The notes: a model not told the origin generated them from the sequence alone. DNA of 14,099 nucleotides from an uncultured bacterium (GCA_903826185.1 CAIKDL010000074.1:1-14099); one strand, 5' to 3'. Shown: positions 1-6,959, counted from the stretch's first letter. Numbers and translations are program-made.

Positions 1-1
1 C

Positions 2-100
2 CACACGACCGTAATCCACTCTTATGAGAAGGTCAAGGAGGAGTTGAAAAAAGACACGGTGCTGTCTCAAGAGGTGGCACAGTTGCGTTCAATGATTTAG
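2..100 (+). CDS. dnaA: DnaA replication initiator, C-terminal end (partial)
   Basis: The first complete frame reads HTTVIHSYEKVKEEL and continues to a TAG stop at 98-100, giving 32 residues. The HTTV(I/M)HS motif is the hallmark of the DnaA domain IV helix-turn-helix that binds DnaA boxes in oriC. The rest of the protein (AAA+ and N-terminal domains) lies left of the window. The identification is supported by the next features: an intergenic region with DnaA-box-like sites and then dnaN, the classic dnaA-oriC-dnaN order. Only the tail is visible, so nothing can be said about the ATPase domain. Confidence 0.9.
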   Translation, partial: HTTVIHSYEKVKEELKKDTVLSQEVAQLRSMI

Positions 101-119
101 TTTGTTGTTTGTTTTGTGT

Positions 120-151
120 TGTGGTTAAAATGTTGATAAGTTTGTGGAAAA
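120..151 (-). promoter_or_regulatory. Three DnaA-box-like nonamers in a phased row
   Basis: Read on the minus strand the sites are TTAACCACA (120-128), TTATCAACA (131-139) and TTTTCCACA (143-151). Each differs from the consensus TTATNCACA at one position. Their starts are 11 and 12 bases apart, about one helical turn, so DnaA protomers would sit on the same DNA face. All share one orientation and lie directly upstream of the AT-rich tract, the arrangement expected for filament nucleation at an origin. Confidence 0.6.
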
Positions 152-177
152 GTTTGTTAGGATCAGTAGGAAAAGTT

Positions 178-262
178 GCCTTAATAAACTCTCACTAGGT
201 AATTAAGAAAGAATTAACTTGTTATTAATTTAAAAAAGATTTAAAACCTTTATCTTGAGCCG
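178..262. other. AT-rich tract, candidate DNA unwinding element
   Basis: The stretch is dominated by A and T, with runs such as TTATTAATTTAAAAAAG. It lies between the DnaA-box row and the single TTATTCACA box. Its position and composition fit the duplex unwinding element of an oriC. A short TTAGGATCAGTAGG segment at about 157-170 could hold DnaA-trio-like triplets, but this is weak. Confidence 0.5.
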
Positions 263-271
263 CCGTAAAAC

Positions 272-280
272 TTATTCACA
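272..280 (+). promoter_or_regulatory. DnaA box TTATTCACA
   Basis: This is an exact match to TTATNCACA on the plus strand, opposite in orientation to the three sites at 120-151. It lies 43 bases before the dnaN start. It may take part in origin firing or in DnaA control of dnaN transcription. Confidence 0.65.
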
Positions 281-322
281 TAAACACAACCTTAATAGCG
301 TTAAATTTTATTTAAAATCAAA

Positions 323-1429
323 ATGAAAATAGAATTACAAACACAAAAACTAAAAGAGATCATTCAGAAAATCGACCGTGTCGCCGGTAAACACGCCACA
401 CTTCCTGTTTTGTCTTGTATTTTGATCGAGTTCAATAAAAACACAGCGGTTTTCAAAGCGACCAACCTTGATGTTGGTATCGAAGTGTCTTTGCCTGTGA
501 AATCAGAGGGTGTTGGCTCTGTGGCAGTCCCAGCACACACATTGAGTGCCTTTGTTTCCCAGCTACCAGACAAAAACAGCGTTATCTCTATAGAAATAGA
601 TGGTGGAAACATAAGAGTAGCCACACCACAATCAAGCGGTGTTATAAAAACGGTGCCGGTAGACGATTTTCCAACCATACCCAAAATAGTAAACGGACAA
701 GAAACCGAGATTTTGGCAGACGTTTTTGTAAAAGGCCTAAAATCTGTGTGGTATAGCGCCTCGGTTTCCAGTATAAAACCGGAACTTTCCAGTGTTTATG
801 TGTATCGTGATGGTGAGTATATAACCTTTGCGGCCACGGACTCATTCCGATTGGCTGAAAAGAAGGTCAAGGCGCCGGCCTCAGTGAAAATGAATGACAT
901 ACTAATACCATTTAAAAACGTGGCAGACATTATAAGGTTTTTGGAGGGCACCAGCGGGGTGGTTGGTGTAACAGTGAGTAAAAACTTGGTGTCATTTAAT
1001 AATAAAGGCGCCTATTTGGTGTCCAGGGTCATTGATGGGGTTTTCCCAGATTACCACCAGATAATTCCCAAAAGTTTCATGACGGAGGCGGTTATTTTGA
1101 AACAGGATTTTATAAATGCCCTGAAAATATCCAACATCTTTTCTGACCGGTTCAACCAAATAAAACTGATTATAGATCCTAAAAAGAAAATATTCGACAT
1201 CCAAACAAAAAACAGCGACGTTGGTGAGAATAAGACGTCTGTTTCTGCGGCACTTTCTGGTGAGCCAATAGAGGTTAATTTCAACTATAAATATGTAGCC
1301 GACTGTTTCCAGTCTATAGAAGCCGACAGCCTGTCTCTACAGCTTGGGGGTCTCAATAAGCCAATGGTTATTCGTCCAGTGTCAGGCGACCAAACCTTCT
1401 TGTATATAGCCATGCCAATGAATAGATAG
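323..1429 (+). CDS. dnaN: DNA polymerase III beta subunit (sliding clamp)
   Basis: This 368-residue protein has the usual length of bacterial beta clamps (about 365-380). The clamp encircles DNA as a dimer and tethers Pol III and other repair proteins. The start MKIELQTQKLKEIIQKIDRV, then KHATLPVLSCILIE, matches domain 1. The segment VSRVIDGVFPDYHQIIPKSF is the typical domain 2/3 junction, and the C-terminal PMVIRPV...YIAMPMNR matches the end of the family, which contributes to the partner-binding pocket. The ATG at 323 is chosen because the conserved N-terminus begins there. No Shine-Dalgarno site precedes it; an AT-rich TAAAAT lies at 313-318. recF, often next to dnaN, is absent; a DciA-like gene follows instead. 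Confidence 0.97.
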   Translation: MKIELQTQKLKEIIQKIDRVAGKHATLPVLSCILIEFNKNTAVFKATNLDVGIEVSLPVKSEGVGSVAVPAHTLSAFVSQLPDKNSVISIEIDGGNIRVATPQSSGVIKTVPVDDFPTIPKIVNGQETEILADVFVKGLKSVWYSASVSSIKPELSSVYVYRDGEYITFAATDSFRLAEKKVKAPASVKMNDILIPFKNVADIIRFLEGTSGVVGVTVSKNLVSFNNKGAYLVSRVIDGVFPDYHQIIPKSFMTEAVILKQDFINALKISNIFSDRFNQIKLIIDPKKKIFDIQTKNSDVGENKTSVSAALSGEPIEVNFNYKYVADCFQSIEADSLSLQLGGLNKPMVIRPVSGDQTFLYIAMPMNR

Positions 1430-1459
1430 TTGGGGCCAGCAAGTGAAAACCACACCAAA

Positions 1460-1720
1460 ATGTTCAACATAAACCAGCTTCTAGAGAAGGTTCGTGCTCT
1501 TAGAAATAGTGATGTTGGTATACGTACAACGGTTCAGGTGGCAATAAAAAAGCTCACGGGCGCAGATATACCAATAAGCTCTCTAAGCATCAAGTCTGGT
1601 AAGGTCTCAATAAAGAACCTCTCCTCGGCGGCCAAGGCGGAGATTTTTTTGAAAAAGCCTAAAATTCTAGAGGAGATAAGACTGGTTACTGGCAACGATC
1701 GAGTTCGAGATATAAACTAG
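1460..1720 (+). CDS. DciA/DUF721-like small protein, possible helicase loading factor
   Basis: The protein has 86 residues. The N-terminal half (1-35) looks helical and basic. The second half (about 43-75) reads LSIKSGKVSIKNLSSAAKAE followed by IFLKKPKILEEI. That pattern, a short beta strand followed by a helix of the form V.I..L....K.EI..KK..IL..I, resembles the DUF721/DciA fold, whose members help load the replicative helicase. Position right after dnaN supports this, since dciA lies in the dnaA-dnaN-recF cluster of actinobacteria. A TTG at 1430, directly after the dnaN stop, could add ten residues; ATG 1460 is preferred because MFNINQLLEK is a natural helix start. It is probably co-transcribed with dnaN. 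The gene is surely real; the DciA assignment is from pattern memory only. It ends six bases from the convergent PBP gene, with no obvious terminator between them. Confidence 0.6.
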   Translation: MFNINQLLEKVRALRNSDVGIRTTVQVAIKKLTGADIPISSLSIKSGKVSIKNLSSAAKAEIFLKKPKILEEIRLVTGNDRVRDIN

Positions 1721-1726
1721 GGTGTT

Positions 1727-4300
1727 TTATTGTGGCTGGGCTACATGAAAGATCATAGAGGTCTGGCCTTTGTTGTATACCGTGTCATAAACAGTCACAG
1801 ACAGCGTGTTGTCCGCTGACAACCCACCAATATCTGCTGGTACGAAAGTTATATTCAATGGGTCTGTTGTGGAGGTAAGTACGTACTTGCTGTTTATATA
1901 GACGTCTGTTTTTTCAGCGGCATACATGCCAGACATTTTTATTTGTATTGGTAAAGATGCTTGTGGGTCTATGGTTGATCCATCCACTGGTGACACAATA
2001 CTTATTTGTGGGGCTTTGTCTGGGGTATGGATGTCATCTGTCATGGTTGGTATTGGTGTAGAAACCACCTCCTTGAAGTCTGGGTGCAGTTTTTCATAAT
2101 CAACCATCCAATTACGAACACCGTATTCCCAATACTGGAACTGCGAATCTTGGTTTGGGTCTGTTGGAGCTGGGCCACGCGGGTCGTCTTTGTTGAGCCA
2201 ATATAGAATAGAGTGGACGCTGTTAAAAACCACCTCCTTTTTTGTTTCTTGTGGGGTGTATGGCGTCGCCACCTTGCCAGAGATAGAGTCTATCCAATAA
2301 GACACACCACCTTGCCACACACCATGTAATACTGGTTTACCGTCTGTGTATGGCTGTGGTGGGTCTACAAAATTACTTGGCGGGAAGTTCTTCGCCACCT
2401 GTGACATGAAGGCGCCCCAAAGCGGCGAGATTATCAATCCAGCAACGTTGTGTTGCATTGGGGTGTTGTCATTGTTGCCCGCCCAAGCGCCAACCACCAA
2501 ATCCGGCGTATATCCCAAAGTCCAAACATCCCTATAGTCATTTGTTGTACCAGTTTTTATGGCGACTGGGCGGCCAACGCTTTCACCTATCGGTTTCAAA
2601 CTGGCCATACGCACTTTTGTATCCGAAAGAATGCTTGAGATTTGTCGTACGGCCTCGGCGGGGAAAACTTGTGATGGATTTAAACTGGCTTTTTCCAAAA
2701 CAGTTCCTTTGTCATCATCTACTTCCAAAACTGATCTATATGGGTTGCGAACACCGTCGTTTGCGAACACACCGTAAGCACTTGTTAGATCGAGAAGGGT
2801 GACTTCACCACCACCAAGGACAAGTGTTAGGCCGTATCTATTTGGATCACTAAGGGTTGTTATACCCATTTCCTGAGCTGTCCGCAGAGAGTTTCCGACA
2901 CCGGCCAGGTACAAAGCCTTAACTGCCGGAATGTTTCGAGATTGTGCCAAGGCTTGGCGGATAGTTAATGGTCCTTCGAATGTGTTGTCATATTCCCCCG
3001 GGGAATAACACACGTCGCTGGAGGTGGCGTTTCCACCGGCGGCAAGGACGGCCGCAGCGTCTTTGGGCTTGCCATCAACGGTGCAGTTGGTAGAAAACTC
3101 AGTTTTTGCGTCAAAAAGGACAGTCTCTGGCGTGTAGCCTTCATTGAATAGCGTTGCGTAAACGAAAGGCTTGAAGGTTGACCCCGGCTGGCGCTTGGCC
3201 AAAGTAACGTTATAATTTCCATCGATACTTTGGTCGAAGTAATCTTTTGAACCAACCATAGTTAGGATATCTCCAGTCTTTGGGTCTATCGCCACCATGG
3301 CCGTGTTGCTGGCGTTGAAGCTGGAGCTAAGGGTTGGGCTGAACTTTGTAACTATGTTCTCGGCTTTTTTCTGCATATCGTAATCCAAAGTGGTTATAAC
3401 TTTAAGCCCGCCACCCGTGACGGCAGCCTCGCCATATTTTTGTACCAAATAGTCTCTAACATACATCACAAAATGCGGCGCGCGGATACTTCCAGTGTTG
3501 TTGGACAAGAAAACCACCTTTTCTTTAACGGCCTTTTGGTACTCTGCGCTGGATATCATACCTAAGGTTTTCATTCGCGCCAGAACCACCTGTTGTCTAG
3601 AGTCCAATGCCTCCTTGTGTGGTCCGTAAGGTGAATAATAACTCGGGGCTTGTGGTATGGCGGCCATATAAGCGGCCTCAGCGATAGTCACGCTCTTGGC
3701 AGGCTTACCAAAAAACTTTTGGGTGGCTTCTTCTATACCATAAGTGGTGCCGCCGTAGGGCGTCTCATTGAAATATGCCTGCAAAATCTGGTCCTTACTC
3801 ATGGTTTGGGTGAGTTTTATGGCCAACACCCACTCTTTTATCTTTCTGGTTATTGTTTTGTCTTGGGTCAACAAAGAATTTTTTATCACTTGCTGTGTAA
3901 TTGTAGAGGCGCCCTGATCGTAACCACCAGAGGCCAGGTTGGCCAAGACGGCGCGGATTATTGAAAGAGGCTCAATGCCGGAGTTGCGATAGAAGTTGGA
4001 GTCCTCTATGGCGATGGTGGCTTGCTGTATATATGGAGAAATATCTGCGAGTGAGACAGTGGTGCGTTTGATGTTTGAGCCGGTATCATAGAGAAGTACG
4101 GTTCCAGTGCGATCGTATATTTTTGTTGACTCAACGACTTGTCTGGTTCCAAAAGAGTTTAGATCTGGTATTGGTAATGTTGCGACCCACAATGCCGCCA
4201 GCCCACCCAACACGAATAAGGCGGACAAAATGAGCAAAACCAAAGACTTGAAGTGTCTCCTGATTTGGTGGTGGCGCTTATGGTGGTGCCCAGGCTTCAT
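1727..4300 (-). CDS. Class A penicillin-binding protein (glycosyltransferase/transpeptidase) with C-terminal extension
   Basis: This 857-residue bifunctional peptidoglycan synthase is of the PBP1A/MrcA type. It has a basic cytoplasmic start rich in His/Lys/Arg (1-18) and a membrane anchor (about 19-40). The glycosyltransferase domain (GT51) has catalytic Glu99 in IEDSNFYRN, the GASTITQQ motif (130-137) and second Glu179 in NETPYGG. The transpeptidase has Ser374 of STFK, SRN (454-456) and KTGTT (582-586). After about residue 640 there is an extra region; 764-855 (ISIVSPVDGSTID ... LSVTVYDTVYNKG) looks like an Ig-like beta-sandwich, perhaps binding wall polymer or a partner. The usual His of the EDxxFxxHxG motif is Asn106 here. 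It acts on the outer face of the membrane. A TATAAT 8 nt before the ATG suggests its own leaderless transcript. Confidence 0.95.
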   Translation of the reverse strand: MKPGHHHKRHHQIRRHFKSLVLLILSALFVLGGLAALWVATLPIPDLNSFGTRQVVESTKIYDRTGTVLLYDTGSNIKRTTVSLADISPYIQQATIAIEDSNFYRNSGIEPLSIIRAVLANLASGGYDQGASTITQQVIKNSLLTQDKTITRKIKEWVLAIKLTQTMSKDQILQAYFNETPYGGTTYGIEEATQKFFGKPAKSVTIAEAAYMAAIPQAPSYYSPYGPHKEALDSRQQVVLARMKTLGMISSAEYQKAVKEKVVFLSNNTGSIRAPHFVMYVRDYLVQKYGEAAVTGGGLKVITTLDYDMQKKAENIVTKFSPTLSSSFNASNTAMVAIDPKTGDILTMVGSKDYFDQSIDGNYNVTLAKRQPGSTFKPFVYATLFNEGYTPETVLFDAKTEFSTNCTVDGKPKDAAAVLAAGGNATSSDVCYSPGEYDNTFEGPLTIRQALAQSRNIPAVKALYLAGVGNSLRTAQEMGITTLSDPNRYGLTLVLGGGEVTLLDLTSAYGVFANDGVRNPYRSVLEVDDDKGTVLEKASLNPSQVFPAEAVRQISSILSDTKVRMASLKPIGESVGRPVAIKTGTTNDYRDVWTLGYTPDLVVGAWAGNNDNTPMQHNVAGLIISPLWGAFMSQVAKNFPPSNFVDPPQPYTDGKPVLHGVWQGGVSYWIDSISGKVATPYTPQETKKEVVFNSVHSILYWLNKDDPRGPAPTDPNQDSQFQYWEYGVRNWMVDYEKLHPDFKEVVSTPIPTMTDDIHTPDKAPQISIVSPVDGSTIDPQASLPIQIKMSGMYAAEKTDVYINSKYVLTSTTDPLNITFVPADIGGLSADNTLSVTVYDTVYNKGQTSMIFHVAQPQ

Positions 4301-4308
4301 ACCGGAAT

Positions 4309-4314
4309 ATTATA
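4309..4314 (-). promoter_or_regulatory. Extended -10 box of the PBP gene (leaderless)
   Basis: On the minus strand the sequence is TGC-TATAAT, an extended -10 with the TGn element, followed by 8 nt and then the ATG at 4300. A start site 6-8 nt after the -10 would put the mRNA 5' end at or within a base or two of the start codon. No Shine-Dalgarno site is present. Confidence 0.7.
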
Positions 4315-4347
4315 GCACCAATGATATTCGTGCGGGTCACGGCCACA

Positions 4348-4590
4348 CTACCAATTGTCCCCCAAAGTATCGAGCTCTTCATCTTCCAGCTCTTCCTCTT
4401 CTGCGACGACCTCCTCCGGGACGTCTTCGGTTAATATGGCGTCTACCTCCACGGCCTCTACTGGTTCTATATCTTTTATGTTTATGTCTTTGATCGGTTC
4501 AGGCTCTTTTATGACTGGCTTTGTGGCGATTTTTGTTGTTGCTTTCGCGGCGCGTGCTGCGGGCCCTTTATTTTTTGAAGCTTTTGGCAT
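4348..4590 (-). CDS. Small hypothetical protein with basic N-terminus and acidic C-terminus
   Basis: I do not recognise this 80-residue protein. Residues 1-28 are basic and Ala/Lys-rich (MPKASKNKGPAARAAKATTK). Residues 29-50 are mixed with Pro, and 55-78 are almost continuous Glu/Asp (EEVVAEEEELEDEELDTLGD), ending in Asn-Trp. It has no signal peptide or membrane segment and is probably disordered. It lies between ruvC (92 nt upstream) and the PBP gene (47 nt downstream), on the same strand. The acidic tail ending in an aromatic residue might dock onto a basic nucleic-acid-binding protein, but that is inference. No clear Shine-Dalgarno or TATAAT sits before the ATG; a CATAAA occurs at 4595-4600. 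The coding call rests on the open frame, neighbour spacing and strand. The opposite strand is also open here but encodes a poly-Ser shadow. Confidence 0.6.
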   Translation of the reverse strand: MPKASKNKGPAARAAKATTKIATKPVIKEPEPIKDINIKDIEPVEAVEVDAILTEDVPEEVVAEEEELEDEELDTLGDNW

Positions 4591-4673
4591 ATGCTTTATG
4601 ACAAATTATTTTAATTTTTAGTATCGTGCATAATTTGTAACAAAGAGAGTTTCTTTTTGCAAGAACCAGCAAC

Positions 4674-4682
4674 TGTGGATAA
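4674..4682 (-). promoter_or_regulatory. Perfect DnaA box TTATCCACA outside the origin
   Basis: The plus strand reads TGTGGATAA, the exact reverse complement of the strongest DnaA box, ending one base before the ruvC stop codon triplet. It lies in the 92-nt gap after ruvC. It could titrate DnaA or regulate the small gene downstream, or be a chance match. Confidence 0.4.
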
Positions 4683-5210
4683 TCAAGGTTTGGATATTGC
4701 CGAATGGGTGAGTGCCACCGCGACGGCGTCGTATTCATCGTCGGACAATGTTTTTGTGGCGGCGCGGTCGCCGTGAACAGGTATCTTCACCAACAAATTG
4801 ACCATCTTTATCATTCTTTGCTTGTCACTGGTTCCATCACTGGTTATGGCGGTTTTTATTTGCATGGGGCTGTATTCGTAGACTGGTAAGCCCCTTTTTA
4901 TGGCTTCATACATAATGATTCCGCGAGCCTCGGCGACGCGCATGCCGGTTTTTTGGTTTGTTGATATGAAAAGAGTTTCTATAGCCAATGAATCTGGAGA
5001 AAACATGTCCATAATTCTGGATATTTCTGTACCAATTTCTCCCAAGCGTTTGTGTATGGGGTCTTTCGGTGATGTTCTGAAACAATCAGAATAGAGGACG
5101 GTTTCGTGGCCGGTTGCCGACGCCTTTTGTGCACCACCTTTGTCGCCGTTTTTTTCAATCACGGCCACGCCCAGTCTTTCATAACCAGGGTCAATTCCTA
5201 AAATTTTCAT
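4683..5210 (-). CDS. ruvC: Holliday junction endodeoxyribonuclease RuvC
   Basis: RuvC resolves Holliday junctions by paired cuts as a dimer. The protein has 175 residues, the family's normal length. It opens with MKILGIDPGYERLGVAVIE, in which Asp7 is the first catalytic acid. Glu78 lies in SLAIETLFISTNQKTGMRVAEARG, and Asp158 and Asp161 in SDDEYDAVAVALTH, so all four metal-binding acids are present with the usual 3-residue spacing of the last pair. A Lys-rich insertion (about 20-30) extends the first beta hairpin. It lies 46 nt after yebC on the same strand; ruvB is one gene further upstream and ruvA is absent locally. A TGT-TATAAT extended -10 lies 6 nt before the ATG, so an own leaderless transcript is likely. 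Confidence 0.95.
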   Translation of the reverse strand: MKILGIDPGYERLGVAVIEKNGDKGGAQKASATGHETVLYSDCFRTSPKDPIHKRLGEIGTEISRIMDMFSPDSLAIETLFISTNQKTGMRVAEARGIIMYEAIKRGLPVYEYSPMQIKTAITSDGTSDKQRMIKMVNLLVKIPVHGDRAATKTLSDDEYDAVAVALTHSAISKP

Positions 5211-5216
5211 ATATTA

Positions 5217-5222
5217 ATTATA
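5217..5222 (-). promoter_or_regulatory. Extended -10 box of ruvC (leaderless)
   Basis: The minus strand reads TGT-TATAAT, then 6 nt, then ATG at 5210. The -10 is perfect and carries the TGn extension. With a start site 6-7 nt downstream the transcript would begin at the start codon. No convincing -35 is seen 16-18 nt further upstream. Confidence 0.75.
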
Positions 5223-5256
5223 ACAAGACGCGCGCAATGTGGCGCGGCATTATTAT

Positions 5257-5787
5257 TTATTCAGCGTTTGTGAAAACCGCTTGGACCTCGTCGTTGTTTT
5301 CTAGCTCCTCCACGATTGTGCCGAGCTTTTCTATGTCGGCGTCTTCAAGCGGCATGGTTGTGGTTGGTTGCCAACCTTCATGAGTCTTCGCGAATGCCCA
5401 AGAAGCGCTTCCTTGTGCCGCCAACTCTAGTTCATGCAAGGCGAGAATGTGTTTGATCTCTTGCGCAGCCTTATTTTTGTTGTCAGTCAGGGCTTCTATA
5501 AGGATCGCTACACCGCCTGGTCCATAGGATTCATAAAGATGCATTTCCATGGCTGCGCTGTTATCGGTGGCACCCTTTTTCACCGCGCGGTCTATGGTGT
5601 CGTTGGGCATATTTTCCTTGCGGGCCTTATCGATGGCAGCCGCCAATCCAGGAGACAAGATATTGCCCTTAGCTTTCTTGGATTCTACAGTTATAAGCCT
5701 GACGTATTTACCAAAAGCCTTGCTCTTTTGGGCGTCATTCTTGGCTTTCAAGTGTTTTATTTTTGAGAATTTATTGTGGCCAGACAT
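5257..5787 (-). CDS. yebC: YebC/PmpR-family protein, internally shortened
   Basis: YebC proteins are DNA-binding regulators in some bacteria and, for one branch, help ribosomes through proline-rich stretches. The start MSGHNKFSKIKHLKAKNDAQ, the motif ENMPNDTIDRAVKKG and YGPGGVAILIEALTDNKNKA are diagnostic. The protein has 176 residues against about 240-250 for the family. After GSASWAFAK (compare the family's GSVAYLF) it jumps within a few residues to the family's final segment, ending EELENNDEVQAVFTN (compare LEDCDDVQEVYHN in E. coli). About 60-65 residues of the middle/C-terminal alpha-beta region are therefore missing, while both ends are kept. The frame is intact, so this looks like a clean domain loss and not decay. 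It lies between ruvB and ruvC. The start is fixed by the conserved MxGHxK beginning and a TATAAT 6 nt upstream. Confidence 0.93.
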   Translation of the reverse strand: MSGHNKFSKIKHLKAKNDAQKSKAFGKYVRLITVESKKAKGNILSPGLAAAIDKARKENMPNDTIDRAVKKGATDNSAAMEMHLYESYGPGGVAILIEALTDNKNKAAQEIKHILALHELELAAQGSASWAFAKTHEGWQPTTTMPLEDADIEKLGTIVEELENNDEVQAVFTNAE

Positions 5788-5793
5788 AGGTTG

Positions 5794-5799
5794 ATTATA
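5794..5799 (-). promoter_or_regulatory. Extended -10 box of yebC (leaderless)
   Basis: The minus strand reads TGT-TATAAT, 6 nt before the ATG at 5787, the same layout as ruvC. No Shine-Dalgarno site lies between the box and the start codon, and there is no room for one on the mRNA. Confidence 0.75.
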
Positions 5800-5845
5800 A
5801 CAGATTAATTTTTTTAATGGCTCTTTAGTCGAATACTTACTAACA

Positions 5846-6919
5846 TCACAAAAGCTTCACCGACCTCCCAACAGGTTCTTTCACACCAATGTGTGCGTAT
5901 GCCTTATCTGTCGCGATGCGACCACGCGAGGTGCGCTCAAGCAAACCCAACTGGATCAAGTACGGCTCGTAAACCTCTTCGATTGTGGCCATTTCTTCGG
6001 ATAAGGCCGCGGCGATAGTGTTCAAGCCGACTGGTCCGCCGCCGAATTTATTTATTATAGTCTTCAAAATGTCACGATCGGCGCCGGTGAGACCGATGAC
6101 ATCAACTCCCAACATATTCAAAGCCGCCTCAACGGAAATCTTATCGAGGTCCTTTTTGTGGATCTGCGCGTAGTCGCGGCAGCGTTTCAGATGATAGTTT
6201 GCTGTACGCGGTGTAAACCTAGAGCGAACCGCTATTTCCGCCAGAGCCTCTGGTTGAGCCGTTATTCCTAGGATCTTGGCGGAGCGGCGAACGATTTCGG
6301 CGATCTCGTCATTTGAATAAAATTCCAACTTGAAGACTCCTCCAGAGAAGCGCGACCTCAAGGGGGCTGATATCATGGCCACGCGCGTAGTGGCAGCAAT
6401 CAAAGTAAATGGTGGCAACTCGAGTTGTATTGTCCTAGCCGACGGTCCTTTGCCGATGATGATATCCAAAGTGCCGGACTCCATGGCAGGGTAGAGGACT
6501 TCCTCAATAGCTTTGTTCAGTCGGTGTATCTCGTCGATGAAAAGGATGTCACCAGCCGAAAGATTTGTAAGGATGGACGCAAGATCACCAACTTTCAAGA
6601 TTGCTGGCCCGGAAGTGACTTTGATCTGTGCGCCGGTTTCTTTTGCAATCAAATGAGCGAGCGTTGTTTTACCAAGCCCGGGCGGTCCATAAAAAAGGAT
6701 GTGTTCCGGCGGATGATTGCGCTCTTTTGCTGCAGAAAGCAAGATGCGCAGGTTTTCTTTTGTGTTTTTTTGACCAATATAGTCGTCCCAACGCGCCGGG
6801 CGAAGGGTTTGGTCCAGAAAACCAGTTTCTCTTTCATCGGTTACAGCCGAAGTGCCGTTTGGGCTGGTCGAGGCCGTTTTTGTGGCTTTGTTAGGCTGTT
6901 TCTTTGTTTCTCTTGACAT
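5846..6919 (-). CDS. ruvB: Holliday junction branch migration ATPase RuvB
   Basis: RuvB is the hexameric AAA+ motor that drives branch migration with RuvA. It has 357 residues. Walker A is GPPGLGKTT (from 78), Walker B LFIDEIH (126-132), sensor 1 AATTR (175-179), the arginine-finger region PLRSRF, and sensor 2 TPR in RFTPRTAN. The C-terminal winged helix ([16 protein letters not shown] ... [17 protein letters not shown]) is complete. A polar Ser/Thr/Lys-rich segment of about 30 residues precedes the usual start ([13 protein letters not shown]) and is longer than in many homologues. yebC follows after 58 nt. ruvA, its obligate partner in model species, is not between ruvC and ruvB. The roughly 250 nt before the gene hold a candidate structured RNA. 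A weaker TAAATT lies 7 nt before the ATG. Confidence 0.96.
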   Translation of the reverse strand: MSRETKKQPNKATKTASTSPNGTSAVTDERETGFLDQTLRPARWDDYIGQKNTKENLRILLSAAKERNHPPEHILFYGPPGLGKTTLAHLIAKETGAQIKVTSGPAILKVGDLASILTNLSAGDILFIDEIHRLNKAIEEVLYPAMESGTLDIIIGKGPSARTIQLELPPFTLIAATTRVAMISAPLRSRFSGGVFKLEFYSNDEIAEIVRRSAKILGITAQPEALAEIAVRSRFTPRTANYHLKRCRDYAQIHKKDLDKISVEAALNMLGVDVIGLTGADRDILKTIINKFGGGPVGLNTIAAALSEEMATIEEVYEPYLIQLGLLERTSRGRIATDKAYAHIGVKEPVGRSVKLL

Positions 6920-6926
6920 AGGTATT

Positions 6927-6932
6927 AATTTA
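6927..6932 (-). promoter_or_regulatory. Possible -10 box of ruvB
   Basis: The minus strand reads TAAATT (four of six matches to TATAAT), 7 nt before the ATG at 6919, mirroring the leaderless layout of neighbouring genes. It is a weaker match, and the gene might instead be read through from the RNA upstream. Confidence 0.35.
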
Positions 6933-6959
6933 TGCTAAGCTCATTGCAGTATTAGGAAA

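Larger units (their letters stand above)
101..322. other. oriC: Putative chromosomal origin (oriC) between dnaA and dnaN
   Basis: This 222-nt gap holds no gene. It has three parts: a left block with three DnaA-box-like nonamers in one orientation (120-151), a strongly AT-rich tract (about 178-262) that could serve as the unwinding element, and a single TTATTCACA box facing the other way (272-280). The dnaA-dnaN gap is the commonest place for oriC in bacteria. Function is inferred from position and motif content; no replication evidence is visible in the sequence. The promoter of dnaN must also lie here. Confidence 0.7.

Noticed and set aside
4355..4621. Plus-strand frame with a run of serines opposite the small acidic protein
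   Set aside because: The serine run is the complement of the Glu/Asp codons of the minus-strand gene. The minus strand matches the direction of its neighbours.
6913..6941. Plus-strand promoter TTGACA-17-TAAGCT with TGn, which would read into the structured RNA region
   Set aside because: The -35 overlaps the ruvB start codon, the -10 matches only 3 of 6, no terminator follows on the plus strand, and the G-U evidence of the internal stems favours the minus strand. An antisense transcript cannot be excluded.
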